A DNA stretch of 64,000 bases from Drosophila pseudoobscura (Eukaryota; Arthropoda; Insecta; Diptera; Drosophilidae): the NCBI RefSeq assembly GCF_009870125.1, contig NC_046680.1:7502001-7566000 (forward strand), given 5' to 3'. A program made the translations under genes and the position numbers. Shown in pieces: positions 62,214-64,000 of this stretch. The first letter of the stretch is position 1. The number at the start of each line of letters is the position of its first letter. The notes under the pieces are model-generated. The model did not search any database. It saw only the letters and a list, made by a program, of their open reading frames with translations, and was not told where the DNA came from.

Positions 62214-64000
62214 TTAGATACAACTCCCACACAGATACTCACACCTGCACACATTCAGATACTCGTGTATCTGGTTCTCTCAGAATGGAGGAGGCGGTAA
62301 ATGCTCGACATTTTAACGTTATTATTGTCCTGTCAACGAGGGACATTGACATGCCGCCTGCTCTCTCTGCTCTCGCTGCTCGGCGAGTCTGTTTGTGTAT
62401 GCGCATGTGTATCTGTGTGTGTATCCTGCTGATTTGCATATAAAATAGGACGAAATGTCTGCTGCTCACCAAAAATGTCAATCAATTTCTTTCTTTTCCC
62501 TCTCGTCTCTCGCTTTGCTTTTGGTCTACCCTACAGTTGTGGTGCTTGAGGGTATATTGTTGGTCAGGAAAAGCCTCCGACCAAACAAAACTCACAGATA
62601 CTATATTTTTCCCATACTTTCATCTATTTTCGATTAATTTCCAAGAGAATTCTTTAGAAATTTTCCCAGTAAGGGGTATCTTTGGTTAGTAGATCCGACT
62701 ATATATCTTTCATTCTTGCTTAAACGCTCCACAAACACACAAACACACACACGACACACACACACACACAACGAAGGAGCGAAAGGACGTGCATGCATTA
62801 AAAAGCAATTGGTGTTAAAAGAGCAGTCAGGCGGCAGTCGCACGTTGTCTCCCTCTGCCTCCGACTCTCCCTCTGCCCCTGGTCTGCCTGCCTGTCTATC
62901 AGCTTGGCATTGGCATGTGCCTGCTCCTCTTCTCCCCACATCCTGGTATCCCGCCACACACACAGAAACTTGCCACGATGTTGATGTTGTCGATGTGGAG
63001 ACATCTCCAACCCAAAGATGGGGCAGGAGATGGTGCATAAAAAAGGCAAGGCAAAAATGTGAAATCATTTTCTTCAACTGACAGCTGTCAAAATATTTGC
63101 TCTCTGTCAAAGTGCGTCCCTCTGCCGCGTGAGTCCTTGTGTGTCCTCGTGGCCTTGCAGCGCCTGGAACTGCCATTTTAATATTCATTACTTCACACTT
63201 TAATACACCCCCACTCGCATAACGTTGACCAGGGACCACATTTGGCTGCTGCCCCACCAATCAATACTCCGCCTGCCTCGTTCGGGAGTGGAGAATCTTT
63301 AAGTGGCGGCGGAGCCAAAACAGATCTCGGAGCGCTCTCGTTCGTTACGGTTAGCTTGGCTTATAGAATTTAATTGGCCATAAAAATGTATGCGGCTTGT
63401 TGAACGTGGCTAAATCGTAAATTTCCGCAGCTGAAGGGCGGCAGCTTTGCCCCACACCAGCATCGATTTACGCCCCACAATGGGGCTCTAAATTTAAATG
63501 CCAGCGGCAAAAGTTAAGGGTTCTTTTTTCACTAGATTATATGACGCGTCAGCGAATAAATTATAGCCCAGATAAACCAAATAAAAGAGGAGCTAAACAG
63601 GGTCCTCTTTCCCCACTAAAGTTCCGTTTGGGTTTTGTTGGTAATTGTTGAACGTGGTTTCATATTTGCATGGCTTTCTTTCTTTCTCTCCTCCTGGCTC
63701 TGTTATCAATCTGGCCAAGCCTAAGCCTTAAATAGGCCAGAGGAGGGCCTGTGGTCAAAGGCCAAAGCTCACTTGACTGTGTACAGTCGATAAGTAGCCT
63801 CAATAAACACAAAATTCTACTCAGACTTGCTTCGGTTACGGCTTCTGTTGCTGCTAGCTGGCAGTAAGGAAAAGCCGATGCTCTGCTGCCGACCGCTACT
63901 TCATTTTTTTGAAGATTTTCATTTATCTGCTGAGATAGATAAAACCGGCCACAGAGCCAGGTCAGAGGAAAAACTGAAGGCCAGAAAGCAAGTAGCACTT
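62214..64000. other. Non-coding stretch to the right edge
   Basis: No exon recognised on either strand, including the missing semaphorin 5' exon. Contents are CA runs (62735-62770), TC-rich patches and AT-rich DNA. Probably still semaphorin intron. Confidence 0.45.

Overview
The window reads as insect nuclear DNA from the genus Drosophila. Its genes have short introns (48 to 76 bases in the compact genes) with GT..AG ends, a TATA plus TCAGT initiator promoter, and AATAAA signals just past stop codons. Non-coding DNA is rich in CA/GT, GA/CT and CAG runs, and the proteins are fly-type families. A class 2 semaphorin most like Sema2b places it by inference on Muller element C. The long CA-rich, GC-moderate spacers fit an obscura-group species, but that is a weak guess.

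Layout: (1) 1-18.1 kb has no gene I can support. It holds a decayed non-LTR retrotransposon piece at the left edge, a 303-base tandem duplication, a G-rich 10-base minisatellite and many microsatellites, and looks like intergenic or intronic regulatory DNA. (2) 18.1-19.0 kb is a secreted C-type lectin on the minus strand with a clear core promoter, followed by a repeat-laden stretch. (3) 19.5-28.6 kb is again without genes. (4) 28.7-30.4 kb is a complete six-exon PAT/SLC36-type amino acid transporter on the plus strand, starting with an 11-base coding exon. (5) 31.2-35.5 kb, minus strand, holds an intronless PARP16-like gene that has lost key catalytic features, then a secreted insect-allergen-repeat protein. 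(6) 42.3-44.2 kb is an intronless, strongly diverged malic-enzyme-like gene that has lost most catalytic residues. (7) 45.6-46.4 kb, minus strand, is a second insect-allergen-repeat gene. (8) 49.9-57.2 kb, minus strand, holds the last twelve coding exons of the semaphorin, with a probable long AT-rich 3' UTR running down to about 47 kb. (9) 58.1-62.2 kb, plus strand, holds two tandem four-exon malic enzymes with intact active sites and mitochondrial-type N termini, only 114 bases apart. The semaphorin's signal-peptide exon is not seen before the right edge, so the malic pair probably lies inside a semaphorin intron on the opposite strand.

How the genes relate: the three malic-enzyme-family genes form one local cluster, with two apparently active enzymes and one probable pseudoenzyme that looks retroposed. 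The two allergen-repeat genes are relatives that share a last exon of exactly 108 bases. The rest are neighbours without an evident shared pathway. Gene models were built by hand from reading frame, splice-site and phase agreement. No database search was run, and statements about family residues come from general knowledge of those families.
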